NCBI RefSeq assembly: GCF_039543565.1
Contig: NZ_BAABJZ010000095.1
Location: 1 to 64,000, forward strand
Length of the DNA: 64,000 nucleotides
From: Ferrimonas pelagia
GTDB taxonomy: Bacteria > Pseudomonadota > Gammaproteobacteria > Enterobacterales > Shewanellaceae
Reading direction: 5' to 3'
Part shown: in pieces, positions 32,615 to 41,543 of the stretch
Position numbering within the stretch: position 1 is the stretch's first letter
Layout of the letters: each line of letters begins with the position of its first letter
Translations under genes and position numbers: made by a program
The notes under the pieces: model-generated
Database searches by the model: none
Told to the model about the DNA's origin: nothing
The model's input: only the letters and a program-made list of their open reading frames with translations

Positions 32615-35032
32615 TCAAACGTCTAGGTTTGCCACCGCCAGCGCGTTGCGCTCGATAAACTCACGGCGAGGCTCGACTTGATCACCCATCAGGGTATTGA
32701 ACAATTGATCCGCGCCGATCGCATCCTCAATGGTGACCTGCAGCATGCGGCGAGTTTCCGGATCCATCGTGGTTTCCCACAATTGGTCTGGGTTCATCTC
32801 ACCCAGCCCTTTATAGCGCTGGATGTACAGGCCTCGCTTGGACTCCTTGATCAGCCACTCAAGCGCCTGCTCAAAGTTGGTCACCGACAAGCGACGCTCA
32901 CCACGACGAATGTAAGCGCCCTCTTCCAGCAGATCAGCCAAGGCACCAAACAGCGCAACGATCTTGGCATAATCGCTCGAATGGAAGAAGTCGTAGGTCA
33001 GGACATAATCCGACTCAACACCATGCTGACGCAGGATCAGCTTAGGCAGCCACATGCCGCGCTCGCTCTCCTCCTCCAGCTCCCAGCGATAGCTGGCACC
33101 TTCGAGATCCAGCTCATTCAGGCTGTCCACCAGACCTTCGGTCCATTGGGTCATCGACGCCTTATCTTTCAATTCGGCTTCGGTGATCGCCGTGGTGTAC
33201 ACCAGTTGCTTCAACAAGCTGATAGGGAAGCGACGGCTTTGACGTTCTACCACCTGCTCCACATCGCGGAACTGATACACCAAACGCTCCAGCTGCTCAC
33301 CACCGATCCCCGGCGCTTCTGCATTAACGTGCAGTGCCGCATTGTCTAGGGCCAAAGTTGTCAGGTACTCGGTCAGAGCGGGTTCATCCTTGATGTAGCG
33401 CTCCTGCTTGCCCTTCTTCACCTTGTACAGAGGTGGCTGTGCAATGTAGATAAAGCCACGCTCGATCAACTCAGCCATCTGGCGATAGAAGAAGGTCAAC
33501 AGCAAGGTCCTAATGTGGGAGCCGTCGACATCCGCATCGGTCATGATGATGATGTTGTGGTAGCGGGTCTTCTCCGGATCGTACTCATCTCGGCCGATGC
33601 CACAGCCCAACGCCGTGATAAGCGTGGCCACTTCCTGGGAAGAGAGCATCTTATCGAAGCGGGCTTTCTCAACGTTTAGGATCTTACCCTTCAGTGGCAA
33701 GATCGCCTGATTCTTACGGTTCCGCCCCTGCTTGGCGGAGCCGCCCGCAGAATCACCCTCCACAATGTAGAGTTCGGATTTACCTGGGTCTTTTTCCTGA
33801 CAATCCGCCAACTTGCCCGGCAGACCGGCCAGATCCAACGCGCCCTTACGGCGGGTCATCTCACGCGCTTTACGCGCCGCTTCACGAGCACGGGCCGCAT
33901 CGATGATCTTGTTCACCACGACTTTGGCTTCGCTTGGGTTTTCCAGCAGATACTCTGCCAGCTTCTCACCCATCGCCTGCTCAACCGCGGTTTTTACCTC
34001 GGAGGAGACCAGCTTATCTTTGGTCTGAGAGGAGAACTTAGGATCCGGTACCTTGACCGAGATCACCGCCGTCAGGCCCTCACGCGCATCATCGCCGGAA
34101 GCCGAAGTCTTGGCTTTCTTGCTGTAGCCCTCTTTTTCCATATAGGTATTGAGGGTACGCGTCAATGAAGCCCGGAAGCCCGCTAAGTGGGTACCGCCAT
34201 CGCGCTGAGGGATGTTGTTGGTAAAGCAGTAGATGTTTTCTTGGAATCCATCGTTCCACTGCATCGCGATCTCAACCGCAGTGCCATCTTCCCGCTCAGT
34301 ATTGAAGTAGAAGATGTTCGGGTTGATCGCCGTTTTGTTGGTATTAAGGAACTCAACGAAGGCCTGGATCCCACCCTCGTAGCAGAAGTGCTCTTCCTTA
34401 CCATCACGCTCATCCACCAAACGGATCGACACGCCCGAGTTCAGGAAGGACAGCTCACGAACCCGCTTGGCCAGGATATCGTAATGGAAGGTCACATCGG
34501 AGAAGATGGTAGGACTTGGCCAAAAACGGATATCCGTCCCGGTTCTATCGGTATCCCCAACCACCTTCATCGGTGCTTCTGGCTCACCCAAGTGATAGGT
34601 TTGCTCGTGAACATGGCCTTGACGTCGAACGGTCAGCTCCAGCTTATCGGACAAGGCGTTAACCACAGACACACCCACACCGTGCAGGCCGCCGGAAACC
34701 TTGTAGGAGTTGTCATCGAACTTACCACCGGCGTGCAGCACGGTCATGATCACCTGCGCGGCGGAGACACCCTCTTCTTCATGGATGTCTACCGGAACAC
34801 CTCGGCCATCATCCTTAACTGACAGTGAGCCATCGGTATGGATGGTGATCACGATGTCATTACAGTGACCGGCCAAGGCTTCATCGATGGAGTTATCCAC
34901 CACCTCGAACACCATGTGGTGCAGACCGGTGCCATCATCGGTATCACCGATGTACATACCCGGACGCTTACGTACTGCGTCGAGGCCTTTAAGGACCTTA
35001 ATACTCGAGGAATCGTAGCTGTTTTCTGCCAT
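32615..35032 (-). CDS. gyrB: DNA gyrase subunit B
   Basis: ATPase subunit of gyrase, which introduces negative supercoils. The 805-residue length equals the E. coli protein. GHKL ATPase motifs: EVVDNSIDEALAGHC, DDGRGVPVDIH, GGLHGVGVSVVNALS. Toprim motifs: YIVEGDSAGGSAKQGRNRK and MTDADVDGSHIRTLLLTF. The gamma-proteobacterial insert (about 160 residues) in the C-terminal half is present. It is the last gene of dnaA-dnaN-recF-gyrB, beginning 20 bases after recF. Confidence 0.98.
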   Translation of the reverse strand: MAENSYDSSSIKVLKGLDAVRKRPGMYIGDTDDGTGLHHMVFEVVDNSIDEALAGHCNDIVITIHTDGSLSVKDDGRGVPVDIHEEEGVSAAQVIMTVLHAGGKFDDNSYKVSGGLHGVGVSVVNALSDKLELTVRRQGHVHEQTYHLGEPEAPMKVVGDTDRTGTDIRFWPSPTIFSDVTFHYDILAKRVRELSFLNSGVSIRLVDERDGKEEHFCYEGGIQAFVEFLNTNKTAINPNIFYFNTEREDGTAVEIAMQWNDGFQENIYCFTNNIPQRDGGTHLAGFRASLTRTLNTYMEKEGYSKKAKTSASGDDAREGLTAVISVKVPDPKFSSQTKDKLVSSEVKTAVEQAMGEKLAEYLLENPSEAKVVVNKIIDAARAREAARKAREMTRRKGALDLAGLPGKLADCQEKDPGKSELYIVEGDSAGGSAKQGRNRKNQAILPLKGKILNVEKARFDKMLSSQEVATLITALGCGIGRDEYDPEKTRYHNIIIMTDADVDGSHIRTLLLTFFYRQMAELIERGFIYIAQPPLYKVKKGKQERYIKDEPALTEYLTTLALDNAALHVNAEAPGIGGEQLERLVYQFRDVEQVVERQSRRFPISLLKQLVYTTAITEAELKDKASMTQWTEGLVDSLNELDLEGASYRWELEEESERGMWLPKLILRQHGVESDYVLTYDFFHSSDYAKIVALFGALADLLEEGAYIRRGERRLSVTNFEQALEWLIKESKRGLYIQRYKGLGEMNPDQLWETTMDPETRRMLQVTIEDAIGADQLFNTLMGDQVEPRREFIERNALAVANLDV

Positions 35033-35052
35033 TCGCCTGTCTCTGATTAATC

Positions 35053-36114
35053 TTACTGTTCCGTTATCCGACCCTGTTCCACGTGGAACGTCTTGTCCCA
35101 GGGCACCATCGCCAGCTGCGCCGGCTCAATGGCCGAGACAAACACCTGGCTGCCGGTTTTCTGTAATTGCTGCAACAACAAGGTGCGTCGATCCTTATCC
35201 AGTTCCGACGCCAAATCGTCCACTAAGTAGAGACAACCCCTATGCTGTTGCTGCCCAAGCACCTGACCTTGTGCGATCTTCAACGCACAAACCAGCAACT
35301 TGAGCTGACCGCGGGACAGATTGTCCTGCGCTGGCAATTTTTCTACCCTGAGACGCAGATCCGCCTTATGGGGACCTGAGACCGTATAACCCAATTGAAT
35401 ATCCCGCTCTAAGCCTTGGCTTAGTAGCAACTCCAAGGGCGTTCTTGCATCCCATCCTTGACTAAAACTGACCCGGATCGGCACATCGGGTAAAAACTGA
35501 CTTATTATACCCTCCAACGCGCCATTTAACGAATTTACCCAATCACTTCGCAGTCGGGTTAGCCAGTCTCCATAGTGCGCCATCTGGCTGTCCCAGACGG
35601 CGATCTGACGCTGTGGCGCCTTCTGTTTCAGCAATTGGTTTCGTTGCTTGAGCAGGCGTCGATACCGACTCCAAACGCCGATAAATTGAGGATCGGCATG
35701 GAAGGCGCCCCAATCGATAAACTCTCGCCGCGCCTTTGGGCCATCGAGCAGCAATGCAAAGCTTTCCGGACTGATCAGCTGCAGTGGCAGCCGGGCCGCC
35801 AGATCGGAAATACGCTGAGGGCGCTCGCCGTTGATCCGCACATCGTTGTCGCCGTCTCGCTGACGCTGGATCCCCAGTCGATCGCCCTCGCTTAGACGGG
35901 TAAACAAGGTAAATTGCGGCTGCTCATACTGGATCACGCGTTGGGCCAGATGCGTCCGAAACGATCGGCCCAGACTCAGATACCAGATCGCCTCAAGCAC
36001 ACTGGTTTTGCCGCTGCCGTTGTCGCCGTAGATCAAATTGAGACCGGCAGCGGGCTCTAGGCTGGCGGTCTCAATATTTCGAAAGTGATGTATTTGAAGG
36101 CGTGAAAGGGCCAT
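35053..36114 (-). CDS. recF: DNA repair/recombination protein RecF
   Basis: SMC-like ATPase of the RecFOR pathway that helps load RecA at gaps. The 353-residue protein has Walker A (YGDNGSGKTSVLEA), the ABC signature region (LSRGQLKLLVCALK) and Walker B (YLVDDLASELD). Its ATG shares one base with the dnaN stop. A parS-type palindrome (35076-35089) lies in its last 12 codons and encodes FHVEQ. Confidence 0.97.
   Translation of the reverse strand: MALSRLQIHHFRNIETASLEPAAGLNLIYGDNGSGKTSVLEAIWYLSLGRSFRTHLAQRVIQYEQPQFTLFTRLSEGDRLGIQRQRDGDNDVRINGERPQRISDLAARLPLQLISPESFALLLDGPKARREFIDWGAFHADPQFIGVWSRYRRLLKQRNQLLKQKAPQRQIAVWDSQMAHYGDWLTRLRSDWVNSLNGALEGIISQFLPDVPIRVSFSQGWDARTPLELLLSQGLERDIQLGYTVSGPHKADLRLRVEKLPAQDNLSRGQLKLLVCALKIAQGQVLGQQQHRGCLYLVDDLASELDKDRRTLLLQQLQKTGSQVFVSAIEPAQLAMVPWDKTFHVEQGRITEQ
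35076..35089. promoter_or_regulatory. parS-type site in the 3' end of recF
   Basis: Perfect 14-bp palindrome GTTCCACGTGGAAC, extended on the left by a T as in full parS. It lies within the recF coding end, upstream of gyrB, and 8.4 kb from oriC. Confidence 0.85.
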
Positions 36115-37214
36115 TACAACCGCATCGGCATCACCACATAGAGTGATTCGTCGTTCTCGCCATTCTCAAACAGGGCGCTGCTGTTGGGGCCTCCCAGCGT
36201 CAGCTTAACCGAATCCTGTTTGAGTGCGTTGAGCACGTCCAGAACATAAGAGACGTTGAAACCGATCTCCAGATCCTGGTAGCCATACTCGATATCCAGC
36301 ACCTCTTCGGCCTCTTCCTGCTCTGGGTTGTTCGCAGTGATAGTGAGCTTGTTGTTTTCCAGCAACAAACGAACACCACGGAACTTCTCATTCGACAGGA
36401 TGGACGCACGAGCAAAGGCCTGTTTGAGCAGATCACGCTGGGCGATCACCACCTTGTCACCATCCTTAGGCAAGACTCGACGGTAATCCGGGAAGCGGCC
36501 ATCCACCAACTTAGAGGTGAAGATCGCGTCTTTGGTAACCGCCCGGATGCTGGAGTCACCAATGCACAGGGTGATCTCGGCCGCCTCATCTTCGAATAAG
36601 CGGGCCAACTCCACCACCCCTTTGCGCGGTACGATCACCTGCTTTTCTGGCAATGTGGCCTCAATGCTACGACGACTGACCGCCAAGCGATGGCCATCGG
36701 TCGATACCGTCCGCAGCACATTGCCCTCGGTCTCAAACAACATGCCATTGAGGTAATAACGGACATCCTGGTGCGCCATGGAGAATTGGGTCGATTCGAT
36801 CAGCGATTTGAGCACACCCTGAGGCAAAGTGAACTGCAACTCCCCCTGCCAATCCCCCAGATCGGGAAACTCTTCGGCCGGCAGCGTCGCCAGCGAGAAG
36901 CGGCTGCGACCACAACGGATCAACAAGCGATTTTCCTGCTGCTCAATGCGGATCAGATCACCGTCCGGCAGACTCTTACAGATATCCAGAAACTTGCGCG
37001 CCGGCACAGTGGTACGCCCAGGGCGGATCTCCCCTTCCAGTGCGACCTGGCCGATCAGCTCGACCTCCAGATCGGTACCGGTGATCTTGAGCAGATCGCC
37101 ACTGACATCCAACAGCACATTGGCCAGGATCGGCAGATTGTGACGGCGTTCAACCGCACCGGACACCAGTTGTAACGGCTTAAACAGCGCGTCCCGGGTA
37201 ATAGTAAATAGCAT
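36114..37214 (-). CDS. dnaN: DNA polymerase III beta sliding clamp
   Basis: Processivity clamp. The 366-residue length equals E. coli DnaN and the C terminus ends VVMPMRL, the conserved clamp end. Three repeated domains of about 120 residues are expected; LPILANVLL, DVRYYLNGML and VSYVLDVLNAL mark corresponding places. It starts 14 bases after dnaA and shares one base with recF. Confidence 0.98.
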   Translation of the reverse strand: MLFTITRDALFKPLQLVSGAVERRHNLPILANVLLDVSGDLLKITGTDLEVELIGQVALEGEIRPGRTTVPARKFLDICKSLPDGDLIRIEQQENRLLIRCGRSRFSLATLPAEEFPDLGDWQGELQFTLPQGVLKSLIESTQFSMAHQDVRYYLNGMLFETEGNVLRTVSTDGHRLAVSRRSIEATLPEKQVIVPRKGVVELARLFEDEAAEITLCIGDSSIRAVTKDAIFTSKLVDGRFPDYRRVLPKDGDKVVIAQRDLLKQAFARASILSNEKFRGVRLLLENNKLTITANNPEQEEAEEVLDIEYGYQDLEIGFNVSYVLDVLNALKQDSVKLTLGGPNSSALFENGENDESLYVVMPMRL

Positions 37215-37228
37215 TGGGTCTCACCCTA

Positions 37229-38623
37229 TCAGGAAGACAAAGTTCGGATCAGGTTGGCGTAGTCTTCTTTGATGTCATGGCTCTCTTCACGCAGCTGCTC
37301 GATCTTGCGACACGCATGCAGCACCGTGGTGTGATCACGCCCACCAAAGGCATCACCGATCTCCGGCAAGCTGTGGTTGGTCAACTCTTTCGCCAGCGCC
37401 ATGGCCACCTGTCGAGGTCTCGCCACAGAGCGTGAACGACGCTTCGAGAGCAGATCTGCCACCTTGATCTTGTAATATTCAGCAACGGTTTTCTGAATAT
37501 TATCAATCGTAACCAGCTTTTCCTGCAGCGCCAAGAGATCCCGTAACGCTTCGCGAACAAAATCGATGGTGATTGGACGGCCGGTGAAGTTGGCGTTAGC
37601 CATCACCCGGTTCAATGCCCCCTCAAGCTCCCGCACATTCGAGCGCAATCGCTTGGCGATAAAGAAGGCCACCTCATCCGGCAGATGAATGTTGCTCTCT
37701 TGTGCCTTACGCATCAGGATCGCCACTCGGGTTTCCAGCTCCGGCGGCTCGATCGCCACGGTCAAACCCCAACCAAAGCGAGACTTTAGCCGATCCTCCA
37801 CCCCATCGATCTCTTTCGGATAGCGATCCGAGGTCAAGATGATCTGGTGATTGCCTTCAAGCAACGCATTAAAGGTGTGGAAAAACTCTTCCTGGGATCG
37901 ATCCTTATTGGCAAAGAACTGAATGTCATCGATCAACAATGCATCCACACTGCGGTAGTAGCGCTTAAACTCGGCGATCGCGTTGTTCTGCAGGGCTTTC
38001 ACCATGTCCTGAACAAAACGCTCGGAGTGCATGTACACCACTTTCGCATTGGGTTTGTTCTTGCGGATCCCATTGCCCACCGCATGCAGCAAGTGGGTCT
38101 TGCCCAAACCGGTTCCGCCATATAGAAACAGCGGGTTATAGGCACCACCTGGGTTATCAGCTACCTGAGTCGCCGCCGCACGCGCCAACTGGTTTGATTT
38201 ACCTTCGACGAAGTTATCAAACTGATAATTAAGATTAATATTGGTTCTCGGGCCGCTGGCGCTGGGCGGAGCGGCGGCCGGAGCCGGCTCAGGCCGTTGA
38301 AACGAAGCCTGCGGCGGGGCAACGCTCCCGTGTTGGGGACGCGTCGATTCGCCCATGGCCACCTTAGGCCGGGCTTCCGGCTTACTGCCGATATCAAATT
38401 GCAGAGTCGGGGCCTGATCGCCCAACTCCTGATGAAGAAACATCGTGATCTGATTGAGATACTTGTCGCGAACCCAATCCAGCACAAAGCGATTTGGCGC
38501 ATACAAAACCAGCGTATCGCCGATCAACTCTGACTGCAGCGGCCGGATCCACATACTGAACTGTTGTGCCGGCAACTCCTCTTGGAGCGACGCTACACAG
38601 CGCTGCCAAATCGGTACACTCAC
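37229..38623 (-). CDS. dnaA: chromosomal replication initiator protein DnaA
   Basis: Binds DnaA boxes and melts oriC. The 464-residue AAA+ protein has N-terminal domain I (IWQRCVASLQEELP), a proline/alanine-rich linker at about 85-130, Walker A LYGGTGLGKTHLL, Walker B LLIDDIQFFANK, and the DNA-binding signature GGRDHTTVLHACRKI. The GTG at 38623 gives a normal N terminus and has GGGGAAGA upstream; a frame from 38650 adds nine residues unlike the family. It heads dnaN-recF-gyrB. Confidence 0.97.
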   Translation of the reverse strand: MSVPIWQRCVASLQEELPAQQFSMWIRPLQSELIGDTLVLYAPNRFVLDWVRDKYLNQITMFLHQELGDQAPTLQFDIGSKPEARPKVAMGESTRPQHGSVAPPQASFQRPEPAPAAAPPSASGPRTNINLNYQFDNFVEGKSNQLARAAATQVADNPGGAYNPLFLYGGTGLGKTHLLHAVGNGIRKNKPNAKVVYMHSERFVQDMVKALQNNAIAEFKRYYRSVDALLIDDIQFFANKDRSQEEFFHTFNALLEGNHQIILTSDRYPKEIDGVEDRLKSRFGWGLTVAIEPPELETRVAILMRKAQESNIHLPDEVAFFIAKRLRSNVRELEGALNRVMANANFTGRPITIDFVREALRDLLALQEKLVTIDNIQKTVAEYYKIKVADLLSKRRSRSVARPRQVAMALAKELTNHSLPEIGDAFGGRDHTTVLHACRKIEQLREESHDIKEDYANLIRTLSS

Positions 38624-38689
38624 CGCGATCTTCCCCAAACAAATAAACACTCAAGGGGCCTGATTTTACTCTTGTTGCAGCCCGATCAC

Positions 38690-38892
38690 CATAGCTCCAC
38701 GCAGGTTATCCCCAGATCCGATCCAAGATCGTTCAATCCGATCGGATCGCAGGATCAAATGGATCGGTTTCGGCAAACGCTGATGCCACAAGGGCTGGAA
38801 AGCGATCGAAGAGATCTTTATAATCGGCGCAGCCGGATCCGATCGCGATCCGGCTGTCCATATCTAGTGGTAGATCCACAGTTTTATCCACA
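38690..38892. promoter_or_regulatory. GATC cluster and DnaA boxes upstream of dnaA
   Basis: By my count 14 GATC sites lie between about 38690 and 38875, where fewer than one per 256 bases is expected by chance. A consensus DnaA box TTATCCACA is at 38884-38892 and a near match TTATCCCCA at 38706-38714. The clustering suggests SeqA/Dam and DnaA control of dnaA transcription. The rest of the 447-base dnaA-rpmH gap holds the rpmH promoter; no gene is seen. Confidence 0.75.
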
Positions 38893-38938
38893 AGAACTGG
38901 GAAAATTCGCCGCTAGAATAAAAACACTGCAATTTAGA

Positions 38939-38967
38939 TTGACGGTGGTGGTCGTTTTTTATTAAAA
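38939..38967 (+). promoter_or_regulatory. candidate rpmH promoter
   Basis: TTGACG, 17-bp spacer, TTAAAA, about 100 bases before rpmH. The -35 is strong, the -10 imperfect. Confidence 0.5.
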
Positions 38968-39070
38968 TTCGGCCTCTTTTTGAACCGCCATGCTGTCGAC
39001 CAAGCTCTGCTTGTGGCGATACTGGCGTCTAAAGTTAATCTGTACAGTTAACTGAATACGGTAAAAAGCT

Positions 39071-39205
39071 ATGAAACGTACTTTTCAACCGAGCGTACTG
39101 AAGCGTAAGCGTAACCACGGTTTCCGTGCCCGCATGGCCACTAAAAACGGTCGTCAGGTACTGGCTCGTCGTCGCGCCAAAGGCCGCGCTCGCCTGTCTG
39201 CATAA
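39071..39205 (+). CDS. rpmH: 50S ribosomal protein L34
   Basis: A 44-residue, highly basic ribosomal protein: MKRTFQPSVLKRKRNHGF is the invariant L34 start and RRRAKGRARLSA its end. AAAAAGCT precedes the ATG. It opens the rpmH-rnpA-yidD-yidC cluster, conserved beside dnaA in most bacteria. Confidence 0.98.
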   Translation: MKRTFQPSVLKRKRNHGFRARMATKNGRQVLARRRAKGRARLSA

Positions 39206-39211
39206 TTCATT

Positions 39212-39586
39212 ATGCATAGCGCCTCTCTGGTGCGATACACCTTCAGCCGGGAGTTACGTCTGCTAACTCCTGGCGATTTCAAACCCGTCTTCGCAAACCC
39301 TGTAAGGGCTGCCTCTCCCCAGTTGACTCTGCTGGCCATACCTAATGGTCACGATCACCCTCGCCTCGGCTTAACGGTCGCCAAAAAACACGTCAAAAAA
39401 GCCTGTCGTCGAAACCGCATCAAGCGTGTTGTTCGTGATAGCTTCCGCCTGCAGCAACACCAATTGCCTGCGGTCGATATCGTGGTGATCGCGAAAAAAG
39501 GGGTCGATGAGCTGGATAATGCCGCCTTACATAAGCTGACTGAAAAACTATGGCGCAAACTTTCTCGCCGCTGCAACGAGTCCTGA
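39212..39586 (+). CDS. rnpA: ribonuclease P protein component
   Basis: Protein cofactor of RNase P in tRNA 5' processing. The 124-residue basic protein has FSRELRLLTPGDFKPVF and the RNR signature ACRRNRIKRVVRDSFR. The ATG at 39212 has no evident ribosome site and is 6 bases after rpmH, so coupling is likely; an internal GTG (VRYTFSREL) is an alternative start. Its last 37 bases overlap yidD. Confidence 0.95.
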   Translation: MHSASLVRYTFSRELRLLTPGDFKPVFANPVRAASPQLTLLAIPNGHDHPRLGLTVAKKHVKKACRRNRIKRVVRDSFRLQQHQLPAVDIVVIAKKGVDELDNAALHKLTEKLWRKLSRRCNES

Positions 39587-39801
39587 TAGGATTGGTTCGC
39601 GGCTATCAACGGTGGATCAGCCCTATGTTGCTGCCTCGCTGTCGATTTACGCCAAGTTGCTCACAGTATGCCGTGGAAGCACTTTCCGCTCACGGCGCGA
39701 TTTATGGGTGTTGGTTAGCCATCGCACGCATACTAAAATGTCACCCTTTGCACCCGGGTGGCCACGATCCGGTCCCCAAAGCCAAACAAGGCAGAGACTG
39801 A
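39550..39801 (+). CDS. yidD: membrane protein insertion efficiency factor
   Basis: An 83-residue YidD-family protein. RGYQRWISPMLLPRCRFTPSCSQYAVEAL, seen in part at residues about 17-45, includes the family's conserved cysteines. CHPLHPGGHDPVP closes the conserved core. An amphipathic N terminus is expected to associate with the membrane and assist YidC. It overlaps rnpA by 37 bases in another frame, as in many bacteria. Confidence 0.96.
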   Translation: MAQTFSPLQRVLIGLVRGYQRWISPMLLPRCRFTPSCSQYAVEALSAHGAIYGCWLAIARILKCHPLHPGGHDPVPKAKQGRD

Positions 39802-39807
39802 TAACTT

Positions 39808-41424
39808 ATGGAATCACAACGCAATTTAATCCTGGTCGGATTGTTGTTTGTTAGCTACATGATGTGGCAAGCATGGCAAACTGATCAGAATCCACCGGTC
39901 GACACCCGCCCGGTCGCCAGCCTGGACGCCACTAGTGCCGACGTACCTCAGTCCAGCCAATCAGGTGAAGTACCGTCACAGGCCACCAGCGCCAACGCCA
40001 GCCTGATCAGTGTCCGCACTGACACCCTGGATCTGATGATCAACACCGTCGGTGGTGACATCATCCAAGCTGCCCTGCCTAACTATAAGGTAGAGCAAGG
40101 GGGTGAAGAGGCCCTGACCATTCTGGACAACACCCCAGCGCATAGCTACATCGCCCAAAGTGGCTTGATTGGCGCCCAAGGACCGGACAGCCAGCAGCGT
40201 CCTGTTTTTGCTGCCAGTGCAGAGCAATTTGAGCTGGCTGCCGGCCAAGACACACTGGTCGTTCCGCTGAGCTTCACCGACGCCAACGGCATCGAATTTG
40301 AAAAGCGCTTCACCTTTACCCGCGGCCATTATGATGTCCGGGTCGAGTACGTGATCAACAACACCAGCGGCCAAAACGCGCAGGTGCAGTTGTTTACTCA
40401 GCTCAAGCAAACCACAGGGAAAAAAGAAGGCAGCATGTTTATGCCGACTTACCGTGGTTCCGCCTACAGCACCGCTGACAGCCGCTATGAAAAATACAGC
40501 TTCGACAAGATCGGCAAGAACAACCTGACCGTTCTGACCGAAGGTGGCTGGATCGCCATGCTGGAGCACTACTTTGTGTCCGCTTGGGTGCCCGCCGCCG
40601 ACGAGCGCAACGAGCTGTACACCCGCATGGTCAATGGCAACGAAGCCATTATCGGCGCGAAGCAGGCCAGCCACATCATCGCACCGGACAACACCAAGAC
40701 CATTGGTGCGACATTCTATGTCGGCCCGAAAGATCAGGAAGCGCTGTCGGCCTTATCCCCGACCCTCAACCTGACCGTCGATTACGGTTGGTTATGGTTC
40801 CTAGCCCAGCCACTGAACGCGGTATTGATGTTCCTGCAGTCCATGGTTGGCAACTGGGGTATCGCCATCATCCTGATGACCCTGCTGATCCGTGGCTTTA
40901 TGTACCCGCTGACCAAAGCGCAGTACACCTCCATGGCCAAGATGCGCAAACTGCAGCCGAAGCTGGCTGACATGAAAGAGCGCTTCGGCGACGATCGTCA
41001 GCGCATGAGCCAAGCGATGATGGAGTTGTATAAGAAAGAGAAAGTGAACCCGATGGGTGGCTGTCTGCCCCTGCTGGTTCAGTTCCCATTCTTCATTGCG
41101 TTCTACTGGGTATTGCTGGAATCGGTCGATCTGCGTCACGCGCCGTTCTTCGGCTGGATCACTGACTTGTCGCAAAAAGACCCGTACTTCATCCTGCCGC
41201 TGTTGATGGGTGCCTCCATGTTCGCCATGCAGAAGATGCAGCCGACCATGGCCACCATGGATCCGATGCAGCAGAAGATCATGCAGTACATGCCGGTGAT
41301 GTTCACCTTCTTCTTCCTTTTCTTCCCATCCGGTCTGGTTCTGTACTGGCTGGTGGGTAACCTGGTGTCGATCGCCCAACAGGTGATCATCTATCGCCAG
41401 TTGGATGCACAAGGTCTGAAATGA
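39808..41424 (+). CDS. yidC: membrane protein insertase YidC
   Basis: Inserts and folds inner-membrane proteins, alone or with SecYEG. The 538-residue length matches the gammaproteobacterial form. It has an N-terminal membrane segment (NLILVGLLFVSYMMW), a large periplasmic domain (about 60-330) and the five-helix core from about residue 330. The core includes LTKAQYTSMAKMRKLQPK and NPMGGCLPLLVQFPFFIAFYW (the latter in part). It ends in a strong terminator. Confidence 0.97.
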   Translation: MESQRNLILVGLLFVSYMMWQAWQTDQNPPVDTRPVASLDATSADVPQSSQSGEVPSQATSANASLISVRTDTLDLMINTVGGDIIQAALPNYKVEQGGEEALTILDNTPAHSYIAQSGLIGAQGPDSQQRPVFAASAEQFELAAGQDTLVVPLSFTDANGIEFEKRFTFTRGHYDVRVEYVINNTSGQNAQVQLFTQLKQTTGKKEGSMFMPTYRGSAYSTADSRYEKYSFDKIGKNNLTVLTEGGWIAMLEHYFVSAWVPAADERNELYTRMVNGNEAIIGAKQASHIIAPDNTKTIGATFYVGPKDQEALSALSPTLNLTVDYGWLWFLAQPLNAVLMFLQSMVGNWGIAIILMTLLIRGFMYPLTKAQYTSMAKMRKLQPKLADMKERFGDDRQRMSQAMMELYKKEKVNPMGGCLPLLVQFPFFIAFYWVLLESVDLRHAPFFGWITDLSQKDPYFILPLLMGASMFAMQKMQPTMATMDPMQQKIMQYMPVMFTFFFLFFPSGLVLYWLVGNLVSIAQQVIIYRQLDAQGLK

Positions 41425-41442
41425 TCCTTGATTGATCGCAAG

Positions 41443-41468
41443 AGGCGGCCTTCGGGCCGCCTTTTTTA
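41443..41468 (+). terminator. terminator after yidC
   Basis: Stem AGGCGGCC with TTCG tetraloop, then T6. Confidence 0.9.
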
Positions 41469-41543
41469 TGGGTGAATGTACCCACCGCTCTGCCATCTGT
41501 GACGGAAGCGGTTACACTTGGCAAAAAATCCTTCGAGATAATT

